DNA of 64,000 nucleotides from Fagopyrum homotropicum (Eukaryota; Streptophyta; Magnoliopsida; Caryophyllales; Polygonaceae): contig BSWB01000003.1 of the NCBI GenBank assembly GCA_033239125.1, forward strand, positions 112,054,320-112,118,319, written 5' to 3'. The position numbers were made by a program, and so were the translations under genes. Below the pieces are notes generated by a model that was given only the letters and a program-made list of their open reading frames with translations, did no database searches and was not told where the DNA came from. Shown here piece after piece: positions 54,358-63,619 of the stretch. How positions within the stretch are numbered: position 1 is the stretch's first letter; every line of letters starts with the position of its first letter.

Positions 54358-55586
54358 CTACTTCTCTGACTGTGTCTCCTCTAGTACCATCTCGTCAATC
54401 GGATCGTTCTTGACTCCTTCAAGGTAAAGCTTTAGCCTTTGTCCGTTCACCTTAAACACCTTGTGCGTTTGGGGATCATAGAGATCCACAACCCCGTGAG
54501 GGTATACTTCGGCTACTATGAACGACCTTGTCCATCTCGAACGCAGCTTACCTCCAAAGAGTTTCAAACGCGATTGAAAGAGAAGTACCTTATTACCTAC
54601 CTTGAAGTCCTTCCGGAGAATGTTCCGGTCATCCCATGCTTTGGTCTTTTCTTTGTATGTGGTAGCATGGTCGTATGCATCTAGCCTCAGTTCCTCCAAC
54701 TCTTGCAATTGGAGCTTCCGGAATTCTCCCACTTCCTCTATGTTCATGTTGCATTTCTTTACCGCCCACCAAGCTTTGTGCTCTAACTCCACCGGTAGGT
54801 GGCAAGCTTTCCCAAACACGAGCCTAAAAGGGGACATCCCGATAGGAGTTTTGTAGGCTGTCCGATATGCCCATAGGGCGATATTTAGCCTTGCACTCCA
54901 ATCCTTCCGCCCGGGAGAAACCGTCTTTTCAAGGATGGTCTTTATTTCCCGGTTAGACACCTCAACTTGGCCGTTTGTTTGTGGGTAATAAGCTGTTGAT
55001 ACTCTTTGGTGAACGTGGTACTTCTTAAGGAGAGCCGTGATCGTCTTGTTGCAAAAATGGGTACCCCTATCACTAATTAAGGCTTTTGGGATTCCAAATC
55101 TTGCAAAGATATTTTCCTTCAGAAAAGCTACAACTACTTTTGAATCATCAGTTTTGGTGGCCTTTGCTTCCACCCATTAGGAAATATAGTCCACCGCAAG
55201 CAAAATATATGTGTTCCCGAATGAAGTAGGAAACAGCCCCATGAAATCAATTCCCAAAACATCAAATATTTCACAAAATATAAGGGAGGATTGGGGCATT
55301 TCATGTCTCCTTGAAAGATTTCCTACCCTTTGGCACCTATCCCACACTTTACAAAATGCAAAAGCGTCTCGAAAAATGTGTGGCCAAAAGAAACTGGCAT
55401 CCAAAACTTTTCTTGCAGTTTTGTTTGCCCCAAAGTGCCGCCCCACATGCTTCAGAATGACAGAAAGTTAGGACGGATTGTACCTCATTGTCCGGAATGT
55501 AACGCCGGATCACTTGGTCACTACAATGCTTCCAAAGGTAAGGATCGTCCCAAACGTAGTGTCGAGCTTCAGCTTTTACCTTCTCT
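54358..55586 (-). pseudogene. N2 integrase
   Basis: Seen: zinc-binding domain (YIPDNEVQSVL ... HFGANKTARKVLDASFFWPHIF ... CKVWDRCQRVG) with a one-base frame slip near 55440. Core has Asp (LGIDFMG), Asp (LISDRGTHF) and Glu (YYPQTNGQVEVSNREIK), all three kept. Then GMSPFRLVFGKACHLPVELEHKAWWA and a C-terminal region (LLFQSRLKLFGGKLRSRW) ending at 54358. Stops: the TGA ending the polymerase frame at 55586, and TAA at 55174-55176 (a single change from a Lys codon). There is no chromodomain, as usual for Athila. With its catalytic triad intact it is less decayed than T1. Confidence 0.93.
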
Positions 55587-58156
55587 CATTGTGTCTTGGT
55601 GAAGTCTGGAGGATACTCCTTCCTGACAATGAAATTCACAATTTCAACAAACCAAGGCTTAAAAGATTGAAGCTTAAGACAAACCTCTGTCGACAATTCC
55701 GCAGGGGTGCCTAGACAGAGCCGCAGGGGCGGCTGGCCGCAGGGGCGGCTGGTGTGAGGCGCGGGGGCGGTTACACAACCGAGAGTTGTGTAGAATGTAT
55801 CGTCTGGAAAACTTCCGGCTATCTCTCCTTTTTCTGGATCTTCCTCCTCTTGCACTAGTCTACTCAAATGATCGGCCACCAGGTTCTCAGTTTCCTTCTT
55901 GTCCCTTATCTCTAGGTTAAACTCGCTTAGAAGAAGCACCCAACGGATCAATCGTGGCTTTTCCTCCTTCTTTGCCATGAGGTACCTAAGAGCTGCATGG
56001 TCAGTGAAGATAATTACCTTTACCCCAAGTAGGTACTGCCGGAATTTCTCAAGGGCAAAAACTACCGCTAACATCTCCTTCTTGGTGGTAGAGTAATTCC
56101 TTTGTGCTCCATTGAGTGTCATAGACGCATAATGGATCACATGGGAGGCCCGTCCGTCTTTTTCTCCTAAGACAGCTCCGACGGCGTAGTCACTGGCGTC
56201 ACACATGATTTCAAAAGGTTTCTCCCAATCCGGAGAACGGATGATTGGTGCGGTGGTGAGACATGCCTTCAAAGTGTCGAAAGCCTTCTTGCAATCCTCA
56301 TTCACTATGAAGGTGACATCTTTCTTGAGCAACTCACACAGGGGTGCTGAGATCTTTGATAAATCTTTGATGAACCATCGGTAGAAACCTGCATGACCAA
56401 GAAAAGATCGGATTTCCCGCACATTAGTAGGATAAGGTAAATTTTGAATAACATCAACCTTTGCCTTATCTACCTCTATCCCTTTTGAGGATATTACATG
56501 TCCTAGCACAATTCCTTGTTCGACCACGAAATGACATTTTTCCAAATTAAGAACTAAATTGGTTTCAACACATTTTTCAAGAACAAGTTTCAAATGCCCT
56601 AGACATGCGTCAAAACTATCTCCATGAACGGTAAAATCATCCATGAAGACTTCAATGAAATTTTCTATGTATTCGGAGAAAATACTTATCTTGCACCGTT
56701 GGAAGGTGCCAGGTGCGATGCAAAGTCCAAATGGCATTCTGCGATATGTAAAAGTGCCAAATGGGCAAGTGAACGTGGTCTTCTCTTGATCTTCTAGTGC
56801 GATGGCTATTTGGAAATAGTCCGAATATCCATCCAGGAAACAGTAGTATTGATGACCTAGAAGACGTTCCAAAATTTGATCAATAAAAGGTAATGGGAAA
56901 TGCTCTTTTCGTGTTACCTTATTGAGCTTGCGGTAGTCAATGCAAACTCTCCATCCGGTTTGTGTTTTGCTTGGGACCATCTCTCCATGTCGATTTTCCA
57001 CCAAAGTGATGCCTTCCTTCTTTGGAACTACTTGGGTCGGGCAAACCCAAGTGCTATCCGAGATAGGAAAGATCATGTCCGCTCGGAGGAGCTTCAACAC
57101 TTTCTTTTTTACCACATCCATCATTGGTGGGTTCAACCTCCTTTGAGGTTGCCTAGAAGGCTTGGCTTCGTCCTCAAGTAAAATCCTATGCACTAAAGTG
57201 GAAGGACTTATCCCTTTGATGTCCGCAATAGTCGATCCAAGGGCCGTCTTGTGCTCCTTTAGTACTTTCACCAACTTATCTTCTTGTCCGGTGGTCAACT
57301 TGTTAGAGATAATCGCCTGCAAGGTATTGTGTGCTCCAAGGAAAATGTACTTGAGGTGTGACGGAAGGTCCTTCAATTCTATTTCAGGTGCCTGCACTAT
57401 GGACGGAACAAGCTTCTCGCTTGGGGTTAGTAAAGTGGGCTTAATGGCCAAATTGAAGATAGGTAGCCTTTTATGCCCATCTAATTGGGCTAGGACCTCT
57501 TTCATGCTAGATGTTAACACATAATATGATTTGAAACCATCAATGTCATGCTCAATCACATTTCTTAATTCATCCACGTCAGAGTTATCAAAAACATCTT
57601 GCATAAAAGGTTCAACAATGTCAATAGCACATAAAGAATGATCATCGCTAGGAAATCTCATTGCATCATAGATGTCAAACTCCACTACTTCTCCATCCAA
57701 CTCCATGGTCAATTTACCACTAACATAATCAATTTTAGTCCTAGCCGTTTTCAAAAATGGCCTACCTAACAGAATGGGTGCAGCATGCAAATCATTTTCC
57801 ATATCCATTACAAAGAAATCAGCACGAAAAACTAGGTTGTCTACCATCACTAATACATCTTCAATTATCCCTTTCGAGTACACATTATATCTATCAGCAA
57901 GTTGTACTACAATCCTAGTTTCCATTAGTGGCCCAAGGCCAAGTGATTTGTAAATCGAATATGGCAAGACATTAATAGAAGCACTGAGATCAAGCATTGC
58001 TTTTTCAAAGCGGGTTTCCCCTATAACACAAGGAATGCTTACCATGCCCGGATCGCTGCACTTCATGGGCTTTCTCCGTTGGAAGACTGCCGACACATGC
58101 TCACTCACTTGCACTTTCTGTTTCCCTTTAGCTTCTGATTCCTCTTGATAGTGCAA
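55586..58156 (-). CDS. N2 protease, reverse transcriptase and RNase H
   Basis: Seen: 856 uninterrupted codons. Protease is at about residues 40-160 with MLDLSASINVLPYSIY; Athila proteases usually read DLGAS, so a Gly-to-Ser change sits beside the catalytic Asp. RT is at about 335-600: TWVCPTQVVPKKEG, WRVCIDYRKLNKVTRKEHFP, FLDGYSDYFQIAI (Gly-Tyr-Ser with Asp), catalytic VFMDDFTVHG near residue 503, and SFLGHAGFYRWFIKD. RNase H is at about 640-790: MCDASDYAVGAVLG, FALEKFRQYLLG, FTDHAALRYLMAKKEEKPRL, VADHLSRL. The C-terminal linker (PPLRLCLGTPAEL, about 55700-55775) is encoded by the CCGCAGGGGCGG motif cluster. Role: reverse transcription of the element RNA in particles. Confidence 0.94.
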   Translation of the reverse strand: MHYQEESEAKGKQKVQVSEHVSAVFQRRKPMKCSDPGMVSIPCVIGETRFEKAMLDLSASINVLPYSIYKSLGLGPLMETRIVVQLADRYNVYSKGIIEDVLVMVDNLVFRADFFVMDMENDLHAAPILLGRPFLKTARTKIDYVSGKLTMELDGEVVEFDIYDAMRFPSDDHSLCAIDIVEPFMQDVFDNSDVDELRNVIEHDIDGFKSYYVLTSSMKEVLAQLDGHKRLPIFNLAIKPTLLTPSEKLVPSIVQAPEIELKDLPSHLKYIFLGAHNTLQAIISNKLTTGQEDKLVKVLKEHKTALGSTIADIKGISPSTLVHRILLEDEAKPSRQPQRRLNPPMMDVVKKKVLKLLRADMIFPISDSTWVCPTQVVPKKEGITLVENRHGEMVPSKTQTGWRVCIDYRKLNKVTRKEHFPLPFIDQILERLLGHQYYCFLDGYSDYFQIAIALEDQEKTTFTCPFGTFTYRRMPFGLCIAPGTFQRCKISIFSEYIENFIEVFMDDFTVHGDSFDACLGHLKLVLEKCVETNLVLNLEKCHFVVEQGIVLGHVISSKGIEVDKAKVDVIQNLPYPTNVREIRSFLGHAGFYRWFIKDLSKISAPLCELLKKDVTFIVNEDCKKAFDTLKACLTTAPIIRSPDWEKPFEIMCDASDYAVGAVLGEKDGRASHVIHYASMTLNGAQRNYSTTKKEMLAVVFALEKFRQYLLGVKVIIFTDHAALRYLMAKKEEKPRLIRWVLLLSEFNLEIRDKKETENLVADHLSRLVQEEEDPEKGEIAGSFPDDTFYTTLGCVTAPAPHTSRPCGQPPLRLCLGTPAELSTEVCLKLQSFKPWFVEIVNFIVRKEYPPDFTKTQ
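55700..55775. repeat. N2 motif cluster in the RNase H-integrase linker
   Basis: Seen: four CCGCAGGGGCGG-type motifs in about 75 bases, two of them in tandem (gccgcaggggcggctg repeated). They lie inside the open pol frame and are translated as PPLRL and TPAEL-type peptides. Confidence 0.88.
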
Positions 58157-58767
58157 AGTTCCTTCAAAAAACGAGCATACTTAGGAATACTTTTCACCAA
58201 CTTAAGGAGAGGAATGTTTACCTCGCATTTGGAGAAAGTCTCAAAGACGTCCTTGTCCTCTATGATTCTTCTCTCCTTCAAGGCTTCAGGAAAAGGAACC
58301 GGTGGCTTCTCGGAGTACAGTGGTGGAAAGTTAGGCCGGACGTAAGTATCCTTTTCAAGAAGACCCTCTGTTGTGTTTTCCGCAGGGGCGTCAGCTTGAA
58401 GGCGCAGGGGCGGCTCAAGGGTTGTCACCGCAGGGCCGGGGGCCGCCAGCCGTAGGGGCGTCGTCCGTTTTGTGTTGGGCGTAGCTGCAGCCGCAGGGGT
58501 AGCTGTGGGTGCGGAATAAACGACAGAAGGTTTGCTTTGTGATTCTTTTGTTGGTTCTTGTTGGATTTGCTTCCCGCTCCTTAATGTTAAGGCGCTAACA
58601 TTCTCCTTGGGGTTTTTAAGTGTCTGAGAAGGCGATCCTCCGGAAAGCCTTGATTCGGTCCTTGAAATAGCTTTCGCCATTTGACTAACCTGTTGCTCAA
58701 GGTTCTTGATGCTAGATTCTGTTGTTTGGACATGAGTAGCAAAGTGCTTAGTCAAAACCTGCAACAT
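58105..58767 (-). pseudogene. N2 gag-protease linker region
   Basis: Seen: 220 codons overlapping the pol ORF start in another frame. The N-terminal part (HVQTTESSIKNLEQQVSQMAK) looks like a coiled coil, followed by the Athila-conserved NPKENVSALTLRSGKQ. Then a Pro/Ala-rich linker encoded by CCGCAGGGGCGG motifs (58379-58505) and a conserved stretch (YVRPNFPPLYSEKPPVPFP ... LKLVKSIPKYARFLKELC) that precedes the protease. Known: this region joins gag and protease in Athila polyproteins. The frame change near 58110-58156 is probably a small indel. Confidence 0.85.
58379..58505. repeat. N2 motif cluster in the gag-protease linker
   Basis: Seen: about six CCGCAGGGGCG-type motifs in 125 bases, in coding DNA and translated in more than one frame (TTPLRLAAPGPA, PPLRLQADAPAEN). 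Changes of frame between copies argue that the DNA or RNA sequence, not the peptide, is what is conserved. Confidence 0.87.
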
Positions 58768-58815
58768 ATCTTCAGCTGAGTAATACTTACCTAAGCGGGG
58801 CTGTTGTTGTTGGTT

Positions 58816-59088
58816 TTATTGATCCCTCCAATGAAAATTCTGTTGGTCACGCCAATTTGACATGAAATTCTGTGCATAGGGATCATTCCTAGGTCTTTGC
58901 TGCTGTGGTTGTCCATAACCCATTGCGTTTACTTCAGCATCGTCATCCTGAACTTGTGGACACATGTCCGTTGGATGATACGGGTCAGCACAAACTCCAC
59001 AAGCTTTGAGCTGTTGCGGTGTTTCCATAAGTGTTAGCCTCTTCACCATTTCTTTCAATTCCGCGAGCTCGGTGGGTGGAAATCTCAC
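58816..59088 (-). pseudogene. N2 gag C-terminal part with zinc knuckle
   Basis: Seen: LAELKEMVKRLTLMETPQQL followed by CGVCADPYHPTDMC, a CX2CX4HX4C zinc knuckle, then a Gln/Asn-rich tail (YGQPQQQRPRNDPYAQNF). Known: the knuckle binds genomic RNA. It is separated from the main gag frame by the duplicated segment at 59170-59590. Confidence 0.88.
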
Positions 59089-59169
59089 TCTTCCCGGAAC
59101 TCACAGCATGAACTCCTTTCTTAGCCGGGGTCCGTCCAAAGTTCCGAGTTCCTTCCGCTAGTTCTTAGG

Positions 59170-59640
59170 TTGAATATCCGTGAAAAGGACAACTGGATCG
59201 GAGGCCGCATCGACGATCAAAAGAAGCTTAAGAATATTTTGAGTACAAGACTAGATCTTGAGTTGAATATCCGTGATAAGGACAATTGGATCGGAGGCGT
59301 TCAAACCTTTCGAAGTACTCGTAGAGAGTTTCGGTTGCCTCTTGCTCGATGTTGCTTATAGCTTTCTTCAAGCAATTGTCCTTCTTAGCTGGAAACTATT
59401 TCTCCAAGAATGCTTTGTGAAGGTTCTCCCAAGTGTCAATACTCCCAGATGGAAGGTGGTAATACCAATCATCCGCCGAATCTTTGAGTGTGAAGCCGAA
59501 TGCCCTCAGCTTGATTTGTTCTTCGGTAATGTTGGCCGGCTTCATGCTCATACAAACGGTGTAATATTCTTAAGATCAAAAGAAGCTTAAGAATATTACC
59601 TCCGCAAGCCGCATCGACGATCCTCCTTTCATTGTCTGGC
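59170..59640 (-). repeat. Duplicated gag segment in N2
   Basis: Seen: 59239-59568 is a second copy of 59650-59977, and a smaller third piece (about 59165-59200) repeats the phrase gttgaatatccgtgaaaagg again. Junctions carry the phrase cttaagaatatt. Inferred: a local tandem duplication in gag that destroys the frame. Confidence 0.88.
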
Positions 59641-60155
59641 AAGCCATTGTACAAGTACAAGACTAGATCTTGAGTTGAATATCCGTGAAAAGGACAACTG
59701 GATCGGAGGCGTTGAAACCTTTCGTAGTACTCGTAGAGAGTTTCGGTTGCCTCTTGCTCGATGTTGCTTATAGCTTTCTTCAAGCAATTGGCCTTCTTAG
59801 CTGGAAAGTATTTCTCCAAGAATGCTTTGTGAAGGTTCTCCCAAGTGTCAATACTCCCGGATGGAAGGTGGTAATACCAATCATCCGCTGAATCTTTGAG
59901 TGTGAAGCCGAATGCCCTCAACTTGATTTGTTCTTCGGTAATGTTGGCCGGCTTCATGCTCATACAAACGGTATGGAATTTCCCAAGGTGCTTGATGGGG
60001 TGTTCACCACTTAGCCCATGGAAGGATGAGAGCAAGTGAATGAGGCCCGGCTTGAGCTCAAAGTTGAATCCTTCCCCTAGTGCCGGTATAGTGACCGCAA
60101 GAGGGTTTTGAGCCAAGGTGGGCTGCGTAAGTTGACGAAGAGTACGGTCAGCCAT
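59590..60155 (-). pseudogene. N2 gag, main domain
   Basis: Seen: Met 60155 (MADRTLRQLTQPT), then FGLTLKDSADDWYYHLPSGS-type core: GEGFNFELKPGLIHLLSSF, HGLSGEHPIKHLGKFHTVC, TWENLHKAFLEKYFPAKKA, SNIEQEATETLYEYYERF, LPDNERRIVDAACGG. This is the retrotransposon gag domain. After AACGG the frame enters the duplicated segment and becomes meaningless. The start lies about 150 bases past the primer site. Confidence 0.92.
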
Positions 60156-60300
60156 CTCTTGTTGAAGTTGTTGTTGTCTTCGTTGCCGGAGGTGCGTCCT
60201 CTCAATTTCTGGATCAAAAGAAGCAAAGCCTGAATTAGTAGCACGGGGTTAAATCATAAAAATGGTTCAAACCAATAATCAATAATAACAATAAAACACT
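60156..60300 (-). other. N2 5' leader
   Basis: Seen: non-coding sequence between primer site and gag start. It is similar in layout to the H leader at 49443-49602 (both contain cttttgatccagaaat-type phrases). No further feature recognised. Confidence 0.6.
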
Positions 60301-60309
60301 ACGGCGCCA
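60301..60309 (-). other. N2 primer binding site (weak tRNA-Asp match)
   Basis: Seen: acggcgcca, matching only the last nine bases of tRNA-Asp; the following bases do not match. It is six bases from the LTR. Inferred: the same Asp priming as relatives, with the distal part mutated or not needed. Confidence 0.65.
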
Positions 60310-60314
60310 AAATT

Positions 60315-61710
60315 TGACCGAAGGTATTTCTATGGTCGTCTATACCCAATCAAAAGTAAATCCCGACTTAGCACTAAGAACAACTATAGTGATTAAGTAA
60401 GGGTCGAACCCAAGAGAGTTAAGGTGTTTTACATGCAATTATCGATTGTAATGACAAGTGACAAAAAGGGGGGGGGGTTTGGTTGAATTGAAGCACAAAA
60501 ACTTATGAAAACGATTAATGCGACAAGTAAGACAATAATGGATGAATCTACACTAGGTTGATTCTAAGCATGCTATTGCTACTTTGGTGAGTTCCTTTTA
60601 CAAGTTTTCAAGTAATCTCCCGTCTCGATCGTATATATGTGTTGAGCCAACCGGTATCAACACAACTTAACAGGTTAAAGTTCCGTAGACCTACAAGAAC
60701 AAATAGCAAGTTAGCTTTCAAACAAAGACTAAGGGATATAAAGAGAAGATTAAAACCGTTAAACTTATCTTTATATTTGTGTTCCTTTTCCTTAAGTAAT
60801 CACAACCCATTATTACTTAAAGTTGCTACTAGATTAAAGACCCGAACCCGGAACCTATTAATCCTAGTTGTTTACATGCACTTTAAAACCTAAGGTGATC
60901 AATCTCAAGCAATAGTAAACATGCAAATTAGACAATGGAGATCAAGGAAACACAAAGTATTACTGAATAAAAACTTATATTATAAAGTACTTACAACCAA
61001 AGCAACAAAGCAGCTTCAAACCAACTCAACGTAGCAAGGGAGTTAGCAACTCATTACAAGGAAGGAAGACAATCTAAGTGGATAATTTGTTGACTAACAA
61101 GATGATAAGATGGATGATTCTAGCAATAAACCAAGGACTATTTATACTGCAAAATACACTAAATAGGAGTAAATAGCCGGCCCAAAACAGCCACCTTAAA
61201 TGCCATAAAGGTGGTGTAAACAGCCGGAGTAAAGCTTCTGACCTTTCGCCTTCCTGACGTTTCTGATGCCAAGCTGCCGGGGCGTCCCTATGTCGACGCA
61301 GGGGCAGTGACATAGCCTCTTAACCTTCCAGCTCCCAGGTTAAGGCCAAGGCAGGGGCACATCAGGAGACGCAGGGGAGCTGGTCTTCATTTCTTCAGGG
61401 TAGGTCACCGTAGGGGCGCCAAGGAGTGGCGCAGGGGCGGTGACACGCTTCATGGTTGGCGCTGGTGAAGGCGCAGTGAGCGCTCCAGTGGAAAACGTCA
61501 TCCGCAGGGGCGGCTGCAAGGACCCGCTGGGGTGATGAGGCAACACAAGCTTTGCTTCGTGATCGATCTTCGCCCCTAAGTGCTTATAACTCCTTTAGCT
61601 TCTTTTGATCTTCGTCTTCTGGACCAAGGAGTTAGTAGCATAAACCGACACTAATGCAATAAAAAGACTCTAAAAACTACCCTAATTGATAGTGATTCCA
61701 TCACCTATCA
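60315..61710 (-). repeat. N2 5' LTR (right copy)
   Basis: Seen: it begins tgaccgaaggtatttc and ends tgattccatcacctatca, colinear with the left copy except for the missing block of about 130 bases after agcttctg. It carries the motif at 61294-61312, 61405-61440 and 61500-61535. Confidence 0.94.
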
Positions 61711-61715
61711 GAAGG

Positions 61716-62189
61716 TCATAAGCAACATTGAGCAAGAAGCGGATGAGACTCTCTATGAGTACTATAAAAGGTTTGTCAGGCTAAGGTCAACCTGTCCATT
61801 CCATGGGTATCCTACCCAAGACTTGGTGTTTTACTTGTACGACGGTTTATTAGACAATGAACGGAGAATCATCGATCATCGACGCCACTTGTGGAGGTAT
61901 CATTCTTAACTCTACTCCTGAACTAGCAATGGAAAAGATTAAGGAAATGTCGGAGGGAACAAGGAACTTTGGTAGGATTACTACCAAAAGAGGGGTGCAT
62001 GTTGTAAACCTTAGCCGGATGGAAATGTCTAGTGAGATTTTTGAGCTTAAGGAGATGGTCAAAAGGCTCACTTTAATGGGAACTCCACAACAAGTGATGG
62101 CTTATGGAGTGTGTGCTGATCCGTTCCACCCAATGGACTTGTGTCCTCAAGTCCAAGACGACTCCAGAACTGAGGTGAATGCCATATGA
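61716..62189 (+). pseudogene. H gag, part 2 with defective zinc knuckle
   Basis: Seen: the gag interrupted by N2 resumes as SNIEQEADETLYEYYKRF. At 61866-61880 the phrase atcatcg is doubled, shifting the frame; the following frame reads IIDATCGG and later ELKEMVKRLTLMGTPQQ. The knuckle reads YGVCADPFHPMDLC, with Tyr instead of the first Cys. The two halves closely resemble N2 gag, so H and N2 are related Athila-type families. Confidence 0.9.
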
Positions 62190-63027
62190 TATGGACAACA
62201 AGAGCAATTTCAGAGGAACGATCTATACGCCTAAAACTACATGTCGGGATTGCATGATCATCCCATCTTTAGATGGAGTGATCAACCGAATCCACAATAG
62301 CAACATCGCCAAGGTAAGTTTGAATCCCCTGAAGATATGTTTCAAATTTTTACTAAAGACTTTGCCCCCCATATCCAAAGTACATAATCAAGTATCAAAT
62401 ATCTAGAAAAAAAAATGAACAAATGGCGGAGGCAATCACTATGCTCGAAGCTCGAACCTCGGTAAACTTGTCATCCCAAACAGCGGTAAACCCCAAGGAG
62501 AATGTTAGTGCACTAACATTGAGGAGCGGAAAGCAACTACACTCAAATCAAGCATTGGTGTTGGAAAAACTTATTTTTGATAGTCCAACTGCATCTGATG
62601 TTGCCCCTGTGCATCTCCCAACACCCTCACTTGTTGTGACGTCCCTCTACGGCTTGTGGATCCCGCCCCGCATCTGAAAGAGTTGAGCCGCCCCTACGGC
62701 TAAAAGATCTCACCCCCGCAACCAAAGCAACAAAAAGTGCCTTAGAAGAGGATCTTTACATCCGTCCGAACTTTTCACCTCCCTACTCAGAGAAACCACT
62801 TGCCCCCTTTTCAGAGGCACTCAAGGAGAGGAGAGTCATCAAAGATAAGGATCTTTTCGACACTTCCCCAAAATGCAAGGTAAATACCCTTCTTCTAAAA
62901 CTTTTGAAAAGCATTCCTAAGTATGCTTGTTTCTTGAAGGAGTTATGCCTCATTAAGAAGAATCAGAAGCTAAAAGGAAAACCAAACATGAAGTCTGAGT
63001 GAGCACGTTTTTGCGATTTTCCAACGG
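62190..63027 (+). pseudogene. H gag-protease linker
   Basis: Seen: fragments in shifting frames. NPKENVSALTLRSGKQ (from about 62490) matches N2 exactly. About 62640-62720 holds reverse-complement forms of the CCGTAGGGGCGG motif (gccgcccctacggc). Then LYIRPNFSPPYSEKP-type sequence and LLKSIPKYACFLKELC lead to the protease. Several frameshifts and a stop at 62677. Confidence 0.8.
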
Positions 63028-63619
63028 ATGATGCCAAAGAAATGCAATGATCTGGACATGGTAAGCATTCCTTATGTCATAGGAGGAACTCGCTTTGACA
63101 AAGCCATGCTAGACTTAAGTGCATTAATAAACGTACTTCCATATTTTGTTTATCAATCACTTGGTCTTGGACCATTGCATGAAACTCGAATTGTTGTCCA
63201 ACTAGCCAATAGGTCTAATGTTTATCCTAAAGGAATAACTGAAGAGGCTACTTATGGTTGATAACTTGATTTTCCCGTTTGATTTCTTTGTATTATACAT
63301 GGAACATGATATGCATGCTACACCTATCCTGCTAGGGAGACCCTTCTTGAAAACGGCTAGAATGAAAATAGACTATCTAAGTGGAAATTGGACCATGGAA
63401 TTTGATGGTGAGGTTATTGAATTTAACATATATGATGCTATGAAACATCCCATTGATGACCATTCTCTCTGCTCCATTGACATAATTGAACCAATTCTGC
63501 AAGATGTGTTTAACATTTTTGATTTTGATGAATTAAAAAGCATAATTAAATATGATTTTGATGCTCACAAAATAGAGTATGCTTTGACATCTAAAATGCT
63601 AGAGGTTATAGGCTTCTAG
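63028..63619 (+). pseudogene. H protease region
   Basis: Seen: MVSIPYVIGGTRFDKAMLDL then SALINVLPYFVYQSLGLGPL, the Athila-type protease with Asp in DLSAL; the usual Ser/Thr-Gly environment is lost. A frameshift near 63250 separates it from VDNLIFPFDFFVLYMEHDMH and ILLGRPFLKTARMKIDYLSG. Ends at a stop in 63617-63619. Confidence 0.88.

Larger units (their letters stand above)
49984..61710 (-). mobile_element. N2, near-complete Athila-type Gypsy element
   Basis: Seen: LTRs 49984-51509 and 60315-61710. The perfect 5-bp target duplication GAAGG (49979-49983 and 61711-61715) rejoins the gag of H when N2 is removed. Minus-strand order: primer site, gag, zinc knuckle, linker, protease, RT, RNase H, integrase, a third ORF, polypurine tract. 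Length is 11.7 kb, usual for Athila. CCGCAGGGGCGG motifs cluster in both LTRs and four internal places. The gag duplication, a few stops and frameshifts make it defective. Confidence 0.96.
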
